The notes below the pieces were generated by a model. The model saw nothing but the letters and a program-made list of their open reading frames with translations. It was not told where the DNA came from and did no database searches. A DNA stretch of 64,000 nt from Bombardia bombarda (Eukaryota; Ascomycota; Sordariomycetes; Sordariales; Lasiosphaeriaceae). Position 1 is the stretch's first letter. Every line of letters begins with the position of its first letter. The stretch lies in the NCBI GenBank assembly GCA_030512295.1, contig JAULSR010000001.1:8021001-8085000 (forward strand), in the 5' to 3' direction. The position numbers and the translations under genes were made by a program. This document shows, one piece after another, positions 23,666-34,142 of the stretch.

Positions 23666-26289
23666 ATGACGTCGGTCCCACTTGGGGACCTCCACCCATT
23701 CAAGGAATGGGCTACAAGGTCCAATTCGCGAATAGCGTCTGCTACGTCCAACGCGTCTTTCGCGTCTTCATCTTCTGTTCCAACAGATGCACGTTTGGAC
23801 AACTTTAGACAAGTGCCGCGCCAATCAAACACAGAAGTGGGATCAAATGAGCAGATGGACAACTTGGGGGAGCGCCATCCACGATCATACTCACCGGCAG
23901 AGTCGCTTCATGTTCTCGACGATTCCCGCAATGCGCTATACACGCAGTCTCGCCAACAAGATCGCGAAGATGACGAGGTAACACTGTTACAGGGTCACAG
24001 CACCTCTCCTCAACCGGGCGAAGGCTCGCTCTGCTCCAAGAAGATACCATCCACGTCGCAAAGTTCACCACCACCCTATGGAGGGCCGTACTTTTCAAAA
24101 CCGCCGGCCAACAGGCGGAGCCGTTGTTGCGGATGGCCGGGGACGTTGAGTATGTCGTGGAACATGTACATCTTCTTCGCCTTTGGCCTCGCATGCGCCA
24201 TTGCCCACCATGCCTTCTATGCCTCGCTCGACGGAAAGCCGGCGACTGACCAGCTGCAAATGCTGCGCTACGGCACCTTTCTGGCCTTTGCTGCCAAGGC
24301 CGGATTGAGTGCTGCTGTCGTCGTGGCCTTCCGTCAACGTGTGTGGACAACAGTGCGCAGACGGACCATGACGGTCGGTGCTTTGGACTCTCTGTTTGCT
24401 GCCACTGAGGACTTGATAGCTCTTGTGAACTGGGAGCTGGCCAAGAGCGCCAAGGTTGCCCTCGCGCTGGCTGTGTTTGTATGGTGAGAACTTCCCCTTT
24501 CTTTATGCTTAATAGTGAGCGGGCTGCTTACTCACAACCGTCTTGTCTCAGGGTTGCACCGCTGGTAGTTATTCTCACATCAAACACCCTTCTGGTGGTC
24601 CCCAGGACAGCCGAGATCAAGACCACATGTCCATCGGTTCGGTCACTAAACTTCACTTTCGAGGAGACCAACGAGTGGCGGGATCCAGTCAAGATTGATC
24701 AGCTGTTTGAAATTCCCGTGTCACTTTGGAATACCACGAAGCGGTCCGGCTCCAACCCTGATGGCTGGTTTGATTACTACACAGCTCCAAGCCCGAGCTT
24801 TCAGCGCACAGCCGCCATCGGCGCCTTTCTAGACCAAGCTGTCATGCGAAAGAATGCTCAGATTGAGACCTGCGGTAGTGGCTGGAACTGCTCTTTTGAA
24901 GTACAGTTCACAGCGCCAGGGTACAAGTGCACCGAGCTCGCTAGCGGAGTTGGCTCAAAGCCAGTTAACCTCACACAGGAATCAGGGACCATCGCTCCTC
25001 CATTCGACACAGATCTCCTCATACCAACCGGACCTTACACCTACTATGCATTCACCAGCGGAGGCGAGTACTCGACGACTCAGATGGATGACGTGGGCAT
25101 CGGCGGTGTTCCCAAGACAGACCCCCCTTACCCGAAGAACCTTGGGGCATTCCGGACAGAACCAATCATCTGGATCGGCTACTCCGTCCTCGTAGATCCT
25201 GCGCCCGACAAACCAGTCCCCATCAACTCATCAGACCCATCCTGGGCCTCCTCCATCATCCCAAAGTTATTCGCCTGCGAGAACTACGAATCAGCCTACA
25301 CAGTTCGCTTCAACTACTCCGATGCCGCGCAGTCGACCACAGTCACCAACATCACCTTTCTCCGCCCCGTCATCAACACCACCTACATCCCCTCCATCGA
25401 CGCCAACGACGGCACCGCCGACAACGTCACCGCCGTGCCCGAATCCAACTACATTCGCCCGATCGACGACCTACGCCGCTACCGCCGCACCGCCGCCTAC
25501 CACTCCCTCGGCTACATGCTGCGCTCCTTCATCAACGGCACCGTCGAGATGGACCAGTCCCTCGTCAACCCCATCGCCAACACAGACGCCATCCAGACCA
25601 AGCTCCTCGACCCCCGCAACAACTACTTCGCCTACCCAAATCTCCCCGAGCTGCTCCAGAGCTTCTACGAGGACATCATCCTCTCCATGCTCAGCAACCC
25701 GCAGTTCGTCGACGTCGTCTGGGCCGCCCGCCCAGCCGAGCAGAGCGGCACGCGTCTCGAGGGCGGCACCGGCCCGGGGCAGAGCAAATCAGATTATCTG
25801 TACCCGTGCGTCAAGTCGCACACGGCAAACACGTACCACTACAACGTGCGGGACCTGTGGATCGTGTACTGCATCGCCATCTTGTTCGGTCTGGTGGGAA
25901 TCGTGACGGGCGCGTGCGCGATACTGGAGAATGATGGGGCGGTCAGGGATACGAGGTTCTCGAGCATCGTGGCGGCGACGAGGGGTCCGGCGCTGGAGAA
26001 GATCAAGTGGGATGGGAATGCGGGCAGCAGGGATGATGTGGCGCATATGGCGGATGATGTGAAGCAGCTGAGGGTTGGGTATGGGCTGGTGCCGTCGTAT
26101 TCTGGGCGGAGTGGGCACGGGGTTGAGGATGGAGGTGCTACTGCTGCTGGGATAGGGGGTTTGGGGACGCCGTGGAAGTTGGGCCAGACGAGGTATGGGT
26201 TTGGGTTGGAGGGGGATGTGCAGCCGCTTGAAAAGCTTAGGAAGAGGGAGAGCTTTATGGGGTTGGGGATGGCGTCAGGGAGGGTATGA
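23666..26289 (+). CDS. Four-TM fungal membrane protein (DUF3176-like)
   Basis: Exons 23666-24483 and 24552-26289 (GTGAGA donor, CTCAG acceptor, in phase) give 851 aa. A polar Ser/Pro-rich N-terminus of about 155 residues is followed by TM helices at about 162-187, 200-222 and 262-295. A large extracytoplasmic domain of about 410 residues comes next, with several N-x-S/T sites and paired cysteines (ETCGSGWNC). A fourth TM lies at about 708-731, then a Gly-rich tail. This matches a family common in Sordariomycetes that databases often label formylmethionine deformylase-like; no deformylase motif is visible, so that label looks uninformative. The gene is intact, unlike its neighbours on both sides. 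Function is unknown. Confidence 0.8.
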
Positions 26290-27156
26290 GGGGCAGGTTC
26301 GTTGGTCTATGTCAATAATATTAACGTTAGATTCAGTCTCTTGGATATTGGTTTGGAAAGCATATGGCGTTTACGGAATTTGAAGGTTGACTCAGGCGCT
26401 CGGGATACCATTTGGGTAACTATATTTCAGCGAGTTGTCACGAATAGACTTGATTCAGTCGTGTGTATATGCGTCAAAACTGTCCCCAAAGATGTTTGTT
26501 TCACTTAAAACGGCATCACCACAATCTTGAAATTGACGAGGTTAGCGGCTCGCCTCTACATTAGGTCGGAACAAAACCTAGTTGGTTAGAACTAGAGCTT
26601 CGATGTTATTGAATAATTCAATGGATTCAAATCAAAACCCAAATATGTACATCGCCAGCTTGACACTTTTGATCAACAACAATGACCTCATTAGCATCAG
26701 ACATCCGTTATCATATTCGCTTACATAGGTCTTGATTAATTATAGGCTTAAAAACACCAAAATTGGAGGCGACTCCAAGGTACGTGTGGGTATCACAGAA
26801 GGCGCATACCACATGATGCAATAGTTCGGTTAATGTTGAGTGCATACGGGCTGTAGATAAATGTCTTCCACGTGCGGAACTATCTAATGTATGTCTGAGC
26901 TGGCCTATACACCGCTGGCATGTGGACATGATATTGCATATCTCTGCACCAGATGGATCGTCATAGTTCTCTCTGGGCTGGTGCATACATCGATGAGGGG
27001 AGTTGGTGTGTTACTGCCCACATGCGAGGTTCAACTGACGAATACAAACTTAAGTAAGAGATGGGTATAGCTGAGTATACTTATCACAATCCACGGATAG
27101 GACTCATCCTACCCCGCTTGGAGAGTATTGAACAACAGTTCAAGCAAGCATTCGCC
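26290..27156. other. Intergenic, no gene seen
   Basis: AT-rich sequence between the membrane protein gene and the P450 relic. No ORF with protein character was found on either strand, and no tRNA-like fold was recognised. Confidence 0.5.
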
Positions 27157-29006
27157 ATGCCGCTACTCTTGAATAGCTTCCCCGAAAGCCTTGTCGGTGA
27201 AGACAAGGCGATCAAGACATTCAGCCACTTGACATGGAGCACTACAATCACCTTAGTACAGACAAAGAACAGTTCTCCTCTTGGCGATTTTTATAATGAC
27301 TGACATGAGAAACACTGCAACAGATAGTTGTCTGGTTCATCGGCGGCGTCGTCTATAACCTCTTCTTCCACCCCCTGCGCAACTTCCCAGGCCCGCTGAT
27401 GCACCGTGCCTTAGTTATCCCCTTTTCCGTATATTGGGTCTCGGGCAAATCGATCTACAACACCCAAAAACTTCATGAAAAGTACGGCCCCGTTGTTCGA
27501 CTCACGCCCGGCCATTTCTCTTTCTGCGACTCCCGTGCCTTTAAGGACATGTATGGCTACCTCCCCACCACCAATAAGGGCGGCAGCTCCCCAGCCCCTG
27601 AGATGGACAAGACAAGGCCCTTCAACCGCATGTTTGACGCACTGCCTCTTCAGATTCTCAACGCATGCCTCGACGAGCACAGGGCCGTCCGGCGAGCTCT
27701 GTCGCACGGCTTCACTGAAACGTCTTTACGCCAACAAGAGATATACATCATCAAGATCATCAACCATTTTGTGGAGAAGCTACACGAGCTATGCGACCCA
27801 GACGGCGGCAAGACCCCCCTCCTAGCAGAGTCGTAGTACAACTACGTCGGCTTTGACTTGACGGACGACCTCAGCTTTGAAACCTCGCTGAGGACTCTAG
27901 ATGGCTCGCCCTACCGGTCTTGGGTCCATGACATCATGAAAACGATCAAGTCAGGCACCTATATGCAAGTTCTCAGTTATGTTGGCCTGCACTGGCTTGT
28001 ACAGGTCTTCTTTTGGTTCTTCGGTCACAAGAACCTTGGCAAGATGAACAGGCTCCTGGGTGAGATGGTCTAGGGTTGGTTGGGCGTCAAGGACGAGGAG
28101 CGTGATAATTTGCCCTATGAGGGGCTGCTGAATGAATGTGCCCGAGCCTTGGGTAAGTCTCTGATACTGCTAGTAACATTGAAGTCCCTCTAACGTTCAC
28201 TACCAGACACAAAACCCCCCAGTACTGGCAGGAAACGCCTTCATCCTCGTCCTGGGCGGATCCGAAACTACGGCAACTGTACTCTCAGGGGTCACATATC
28301 TCCTCACCACACACCCCGAAATCCTCGCAAAGCTGAACGACGAAGTGCGCTCAGCTGTCGCCAGCCCAGACGACATCGCCATGGCCACGGTCGGCAAGCT
28401 CCCGTATCTGCATGCCGTCCTCAACGAGGCCTTGCGCATGTTTCCCCCAGTTCCTACGGGGCTGGCACGAGAGGTGCCCGTGGGAGGAGGCCAGATCGCT
28501 GGACATTCTGTCCCTGAAGGTGTATGTGCTCTCCTTCTAACTGGCTGATCAGCACTACTACTAACTAACCACAACCACCTGCCTCACAGACCATCGTCGA
28601 GGTCCAACAATGGTCAATCAACCACAGCTCGGCCTACTGGAAGGACCCCTGGACCTTCAACCCCGACCGCTTCCTAGCAGCCAGCGCAGAGGACGCACTC
28701 GAGGCAGGGAATGTGTGGGAGTCACTGCAGCCATTTAGTTTTGGGCCGAAGGAACTGTATCGGGCGCAAGTAGGTACTCCCACCACACACCCCTACTTTC
28801 TGTCCCGTTGAAGATGTGGGACGACTGCTTACAGCGATAGCCTCGCCCGCGCCGTGATGCGTCTGATCCTCACACGCATCGTGTACGATTTCGACCTGAG
28901 ACTTGCAGGCGATAGTGAGGGGTGGATGGGACGGCAAAAGGTTCATATCCTGTAGGATAGGACCGCGCTGAATGTGCACTTTATCGCCCGAGCCGTTGGT
29001 AAGTAA
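27157..29006 (+). pseudogene. Broken cytochrome P450 (CYP65-like)
   Basis: A clear P450 can be followed through exons 27157-27255, 27324-28152, 28223-28521, 28590-28768 and about 28834-29006. Visible features are an N-terminal membrane segment running into VVYNLFFHPLRNFPGP, KYGPVVRLTPGHFSF, the I-helix block GGSETTAT, an ExxR-type ALRMFPPVP region, WSINHSSAYW, and FNPDRFL. Coding is broken by TAG at 27834 (relatives have a Trp here), TAG at 28071 and TAG at 28953. One extra base at about 28753-28755 puts the heme-cysteine loop (FSFGPK, then a CIG motif) out of frame. Intron borders are still recognisable, so decay is recent. The nearest relatives I can suggest are CYP65-type fungal P450s that oxidise secondary metabolites. 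It cannot make an active enzyme. Confidence 0.85.
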
Positions 29007-29482
29007 GTAAGCTAGATGAGGGTAATGCACAGCGCCAAAGTGTGATGCAGACAAGCCCAGATCTCGTCTCTCTGCTAGGACTAACCAAATGTTACCGGTT
29101 GTTCGGTAATGTGAGCACTAGACAGGAAGGGAAATATGATAGTTCCTCAATCGGTGTAATTTGTTTCTAAAGGAAAACAGCAAAAGTGCCACCTACTCCC
29201 CCATTCCTTCCACGGTGCCGCCCCCAGTACGATACAACGCTCCCCAATGTAATGTACTGTACTAGCCAAAGCGTCATATACTAACAGCGGACGTAGCCAG
29301 AGACAGGTCTGATCTGAGCCGAACTGACCCTGTCAATAGCACACCGAACATGTCTTTCCGATACACGTCCTTGTCCATCTCTCCTCCTCTTTCTAATTCC
29401 GCCAAACCAACCAACAAAGAAGCAGGAATAAACAAAAGGTGTAGGGTATGTCGGTTTATACGATGGATGCGCGTTGGGTTAC
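29007..29482. other. Convergent intergenic region
   Basis: Short spacer between the P450 relic and thioredoxin, holding the 3' ends of both. No other feature was seen. Confidence 0.5.
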
Positions 29483-30094
29483 TTAGAGAGCAGCAACGTG
29501 CTGCTCAATCTTGGGCTCGAGGACCTTGGGGTTGGCGCCGATGACCTTGTCGACCTTCTCGCCATCCTTGAAGAAGAGGAAGGTGGGCATCGAGGTGATG
29601 CCAAGCTCCTGGGTGAGGTCGCCAACGTCGTCGATATCGAACTTGGCGAAGTGAATCTTGCCCGCGTAGCGCTCCTCGTCAGACCACCTGTAAAAAAGGA
29701 GTGAGTGGTCAGCTTGCTAGGCTTTTTATCAAGGGGCTAAATTGGTAAAGGGATGTGACATGGGCGCGGTGGGACTAGGTTGGGCGGGGTTGGGCTGGTT
29801 GCGATGTGGGTGTAAACGTACTTCTTGTACAGAGGGCTGATGGCCTTGCAAGGACCGCACCAAACGGCGGAGGCGTCGAGGATGACGAGGGGGTTCTTGG
29901 CCAGGACCTCCTGGAACTGCGCCCTGCTATTGTATGGACGAAGTATGGTTAGCAAAACACCATAATGTGCGTATGCATCGTGTGGGCAGTCGTGGACAAA
30001 GAGCGGGAAGGCGGGGGAGGGGTCGTCGAGGTGGGGGTTTCGAGGTGCAAAGACGGGGGGACGCGACTCACGACGTGATCTCGGTGACAGTCAT
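29483..30094 (-). CDS. Thioredoxin
   Basis: Three exons on the minus strand, 30094-30072, 29926-29822 and 29687-29483, join in phase to give 110 aa, the usual size for a small cytosolic thioredoxin. The first exon codes for only eight residues (MTVTEITS). The redox site WCGPC is at about residues 30-34, followed by KAISPLYKK. The second half has FAKFDIDDVGDLTQE, the cis-Pro region TSMPTFLFFKDG and VIGANP. It reduces protein disulphides using NADPH-thioredoxin reductase. The residues just before the active site read DASAVWCGPC where many fungal thioredoxins have DFxAxWCGPC. No targeting signal is visible. Confidence 0.93.
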
Positions 30095-31204
30095 CTTGGG
30101 CGAGGTTGTGGTAAAAAGTCTCGAGGGTGTTCTTGCTGTTCTGAGTGTGCGGAAGGCAGGACGAAGGAGGCTTGATGATGACATTTGGAAGAGATAACCT
30201 TGCGCAGGCCGGGCGAGTGACGAGGTTAATAAAGCTTTTCCCAAGGTCGCCAGGGAAAAGATCGCGGGAGCGGGTGGAGCGCGGCAGCCATTTCATGCGG
30301 GAAATTGACATATCATGCAGGGATTATGACGAGCTTAATGTCTACTACAACGCTAGCTTAGTTAGCAGGCGACACGGAAAAGAGCTCGGAGAAATCCACA
30401 ATTCATTGCTGCAAAGAATTGGTGGAACCGGTGGCTCTCTGATCTCTGGCTTTCTGATCTCTGGCTTTCTGGTCTTCGCCTGCACCTTTTGCAGGTACAG
30501 CGTGTGCTGGATGCATTTTGATTTGTCAGGGGCGTAAAGCTCCCCCGATGATGATGTGACCAGCAGTGCTGACCCACCATTCTGGATAACGAATCGATCG
30601 GTGGTCGATGACTGGACCAGGGGTTCCTTCCTTCCATGCATCCATCCATGATGTTCTTTTTCTTCTTCCGCGACCACCCGGCCGCGCTGACCATTTTCGT
30701 TTCCATATTTTCCCCGGACTTGTTTCGGCGCCGCGGAGAATGACAACATCTCAATAGCACATGGCCACCGTCCTACACTTATGCAAGAAGCCCTGATTCC
30801 AAATCAGCCCTAGCACCCATTTCGCAACATATCCAAACTCGCCCCCCTATACCATAATCGAAAATGACATTTGCAAGCCTCGGGTAGTGAGTAATCCACG
30901 ACATTGAGTTGTTCATTCAACATCTTCAAATCCGTTCATCGCGCCTCCAGAAATTCGGATTCAAAAGCGCCCTCCTACAGATACATGATGTATTCAATTG
31001 AACACCTATAATCATTTGTCGTCAAGTTTGATTCATTGTTCCAGTTTTTTCATTTCTGTTTAAACCATGACTTCCCTCGCTCCGATTCATCTCATCTTGA
31101 AGCGACTTTATAACTGAAAGTCACACAAGTCATGTCGTGTCAAACCCAGAGACCAATCAACGCTGGTGATACATCATGTAACGCCACTACCATCAACCTC
31201 GAAA
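30095..31204. other. Intergenic, no gene seen
   Basis: Promoter side of thioredoxin and upstream of the ankyrin relic. A 15-base direct repeat (GATCTCTGGCTTTCT, two copies) lies at 30441-30470. Apparent ORFs at 30145-30760 are short and featureless. Confidence 0.5.
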
Positions 31205-32195
31205 ATGGATCCCATCAGCGCGGGTGCCAAGTGTCCTGGCCTTTCTTGGTCTGGCCTTGACATCGGCCAAGACCATTCATAAGGTGCTCTCCGCGGTCAA
31301 GGACGGTCCACGGAACATACGGAGCCTTAATGGTGATGTTTTCCAGCTGCAAAGCATTCTCGACCGATTATCGAATATCTCATTTAGCCCAAACAATGCG
31401 AAGGAAGTCGTGCCGTGAACGAACACTGTCTTCAAACTCCACCTATTCTTTTGGATGCTGGCGCAGACCCAACGATGATAGTTGAGTATCGAAGTGTTCT
31501 CGAGAAACTGTCACAAATAGGACACAATGTAAATACTGGCAGCACCCAGAAACACCGCTATTGGTCCAGGGCTAACGATTTTTCCAACAAGAGAGAGGTA
31601 TTCATGTTACGCCAGGTATTAGACAAGAGTTCGTTTTTTGGACTTGCCACTTTGAGAGATTCCGAAGGAAGCACGCCATTCCTTATCGCTTGTCGATACG
31701 TGAATAGGGCACAGTTTATAACAAAAAAGATTCTCGATCTTTTTCTCGACAAAGGTGGTGGTAGCATCCACGACATAACTTATCGAGGTTGCAATTGTTT
31801 GCACGAAATGCTTTTATGCACTGTTAGTTATCCAACTATACTTCCTCAGAAAGACGTTCTTGTACATCCTATCAATCGAGGCGCAGATGTACGTTAACGA
31901 CAAGAAGCGAGGAGCACGATGCAAATATGAAGGGGAGCAAGAAATGAACATGGAGTGCTGTGGTCCAGTTGAAGTTGATTCTGATGACGAAGAATACGTT
32001 GCAGAGGACGAGGACGACTATGTCGAAAGCAAGGAAGCCAGTGTTGAAGCTGGGGAGAGCGATACTGAAATGCAAGGGGTTGAAGAGGAGACAAGTATGC
32101 CCTCGTCGTTGACTTGGTACCATGGCGATGGAGCCGGGAATGGGTATCAGTACGACGAGCTGTTTGAGACTCCTTGGATTGACGAAAGTCACTGA
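31205..32195 (+). pseudogene. Relic of an ankyrin-repeat protein gene
   Basis: Three protein-like blocks lie in three frames. ATG 31205 starts MDPISA, then one extra base shifts the frame to 31224-31415, an N-terminal helical block (VLAFLGLALTSAKTIHK, SLNGDVFQLQSILDRL) like that of fungal STAND/ankyrin proteins. It stops at TGA 31416. The second block (31415-31897) has ankyrin-type sequence such as LLDAGADPTM, GSTPFLIACRY and GCNCLHEML. The third (31860-32195) is a Cys- and Asp/Glu-rich tail (RCKYEGEQEMNMECC, DDEDDYVE-type acid runs) with the end WIDESH. The middle part of a normal-length gene is missing. It is probably not functional as one protein. Confidence 0.65.
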
Positions 32196-32537
32196 CATCA
32201 AGCCATACTCGGACGGACAGTGAAGATAGGAATACTTCAGATTCGAACACAATACTATTTTTATCCTGCTTACCTATGATTCAAGGCTATATCAGGGGTT
32301 AGGGTTATAACGTTGTGACGTCTTTTCCCCATAGGCGGTGAAGCCCCCACCCTCGGGCTCAAGGGCAGAAAGCAGCTCCAAAGTCAACAGCCGAGTCGGG
32401 GTTCGAGGCAGCTAGCTACCTTAGCTTTCCCGTCCGGTCCCGGCCAACCATTGCACCGTCAAACAATAGCAGCGCGCACTCTTCTCCAGGCGCAGGCAAG
32501 CCGACACCAGACGACACGAGCTCGAGGTGGGAGCTCA
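32196..32537. other. Short spacer / SHE9 5' region
   Basis: Separates the ankyrin relic from SHE9. The SHE9 frame is open upstream to 32451 without an ATG, so this part is taken as 5' UTR. Confidence 0.5.
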
Positions 32538-34142
32538 ATGTCGCCCCCCACAGCCCTGCGGCTGGTTGTGCGTCCCCTACGAGCAGCAATCGCCTCGGAT
32601 CGACGAGCTGCCGCTGTCGCTGTCGCTGCCCTTGCCGCCGCCGCCTCTGCCATTTCCTCTTCCACTCGCCCAACCCCGACCACCTTTTCACACCTCCTTT
32701 CCAGACGCACCAACTTAAAAGTCTCGCCATGTCTGCGCTACAGCACCCGCGCTGGCGTGCGCTTCTTCTCTGCTGGTCCACCTTCAAAGCCGCCCAGTGA
32801 CAGTGAGAGCGACCAAAATCCATCCTCGTTATCCTCATCCTCCTCTGTCCCCCGTCAAGATGAGACCTCGTCACCCGTCAAAGAAGATACTCCTCGTCCC
32901 GCTGAAGTCGAACCCGAGACCTCGACCTCAACCTTCAACACTACCAACGACAGCACTACCCCCGGCCCCGAACTCGAACTCCCCTCCGACAGCGAAGACA
33001 GACGCCACCCGCTCTCCGTACGCTTCAGCACCTTCATGGACAACCTGCAGACGCGCGTTCTCGAAGCCTCGCAAAAGATCAACGACCTGACAGGCTACTC
33101 GGCCATCGAGGCCATCAAGCTGCAGAACGTGCAACTCGAGTCGGACGTGGCCGCCGCCCAGGCCCGCCTGCGCGCCGCCCGGCACAATTACAAGTCGCTC
33201 ACCTCGCACCGCGCTGCCACCCAGCGCGAGGTTACCACCCTGCTCGCCCGCAAGGACACGTGGAACCCCTCAGACCTCGAGCGCTTCACCACCCTCTATC
33301 GCCTCGACCACGAGCTCGAGGCCCAGGTCACCTCCGCCTCGGCCGAGCTGACCGAGGCCGAGACCGAGGACTCCAAGCTCAGCGCCGACCTCAACGCCGG
33401 CATCCTCAAGCGCTACCACGAAGAGCAGATATGGAGCGACCGCATCCGCCGCCAGTCTACCTGGGGCACCTGGGGCCTCATGGGCGTCAATATTCTGCTG
33501 TTCTTGGTCCTCCAGTTCGTTGCTGAGCCTTGGCGCCGCAACAGGCTCATGAAGCACATCGCTGCTGGTGAGAAGGACGTCATGGACGAGGTCAGGCGCG
33601 AGTTGGCAGAGGTTAAGTCTGCCCTCGAGGCCAGCGGGCTAGGAGATTACAAGAAGGCAGATGTAGCCGCAGCCGCCGACGCTGCTGCCACCCCCACAGA
33701 AGTAGGCGAGGAGGCTTCCCTCAACGCTGAGGCTGCTGTACCTGCGCTGGTGGGTGCTGATTCGGGCGAGGGCGAGAGTCAAACGGACACTACTGCCTCT
33801 GTAGAGGCCGTGGAGACCGAGGACCCAGCTGCCGTCGCAGCTACCGAGGCATACACAACCCCCCTTCCAGAAACTACAGAAGAAGGAGAAGCACAATTAC
33901 CCAGCAGGGTACCATGGCATGAGAGGCACTGGCAAGAGGCTATCAAGGAGAAATTGTCCCACGTAAAGGAAACCCTCTCGGACCCCGACCAGATCAAGGC
34001 GGCCGTCGAAGATCTCTACAGCGAGAGGAGGATAGACCTACGGATGCGGGACGCCTCCCTTATCGCGCTGCAGGGCGTCGCGGCGGGCGCTACCGTTGTG
34101 GCGGGCCTGGCCTTGATACTAGTTCGCAGCAGCAGGACATGA
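32538..34142 (+). CDS. SHE9: She9/Mdm33 mitochondrial inner-membrane protein
   Basis: An intronless 534 aa protein. Members of this family sit in the mitochondrial inner membrane and affect inner-membrane shape and fission. The N-terminus (about 1-80) is Arg/Ala/Ser-rich with almost no acids, typical of a matrix-targeting presequence. The conserved She9 block starts near residue 155 (VRFSTFMDNLQTRVLEASQ, INDLTGYSAIE). A long coiled coil (about 185-295) follows, then WSDRIRRQSTWGTWGLMGVN leading into TM1 (about 308-328). A polar Ala/Glu-rich linker precedes TM2 near the C-terminus (about 507-530). ATG 32538 is the first ATG in the frame that gives a presequence-like start. The long acidic linker between the TMs looks poorly conserved in type. 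Confidence 0.92.
   Translation: MSPPTALRLVVRPLRAAIASDRRAAAVAVAALAAAASAISSSTRPTPTTFSHLLSRRTNLKVSPCLRYSTRAGVRFFSAGPPSKPPSDSESDQNPSSLSSSSSVPRQDETSSPVKEDTPRPAEVEPETSTSTFNTTNDSTTPGPELELPSDSEDRRHPLSVRFSTFMDNLQTRVLEASQKINDLTGYSAIEAIKLQNVQLESDVAAAQARLRAARHNYKSLTSHRAATQREVTTLLARKDTWNPSDLERFTTLYRLDHELEAQVTSASAELTEAETEDSKLSADLNAGILKRYHEEQIWSDRIRRQSTWGTWGLMGVNILLFLVLQFVAEPWRRNRLMKHIAAGEKDVMDEVRRELAEVKSALEASGLGDYKKADVAAAADAAATPTEVGEEASLNAEAAVPALVGADSGEGESQTDTTASVEAVETEDPAAVAATEAYTTPLPETTEEGEAQLPSRVPWHERHWQEAIKEKLSHVKETLSDPDQIKAAVEDLYSERRIDLRMRDASLIALQGVAAGATVVAGLALILVRSSRT

Noticed and set aside
18583..32195. Secondary-metabolite gene cluster around the P450
   Set aside because: No polyketide synthase, NRPS, terpene cyclase or cluster transporter is visible; only one dead P450.
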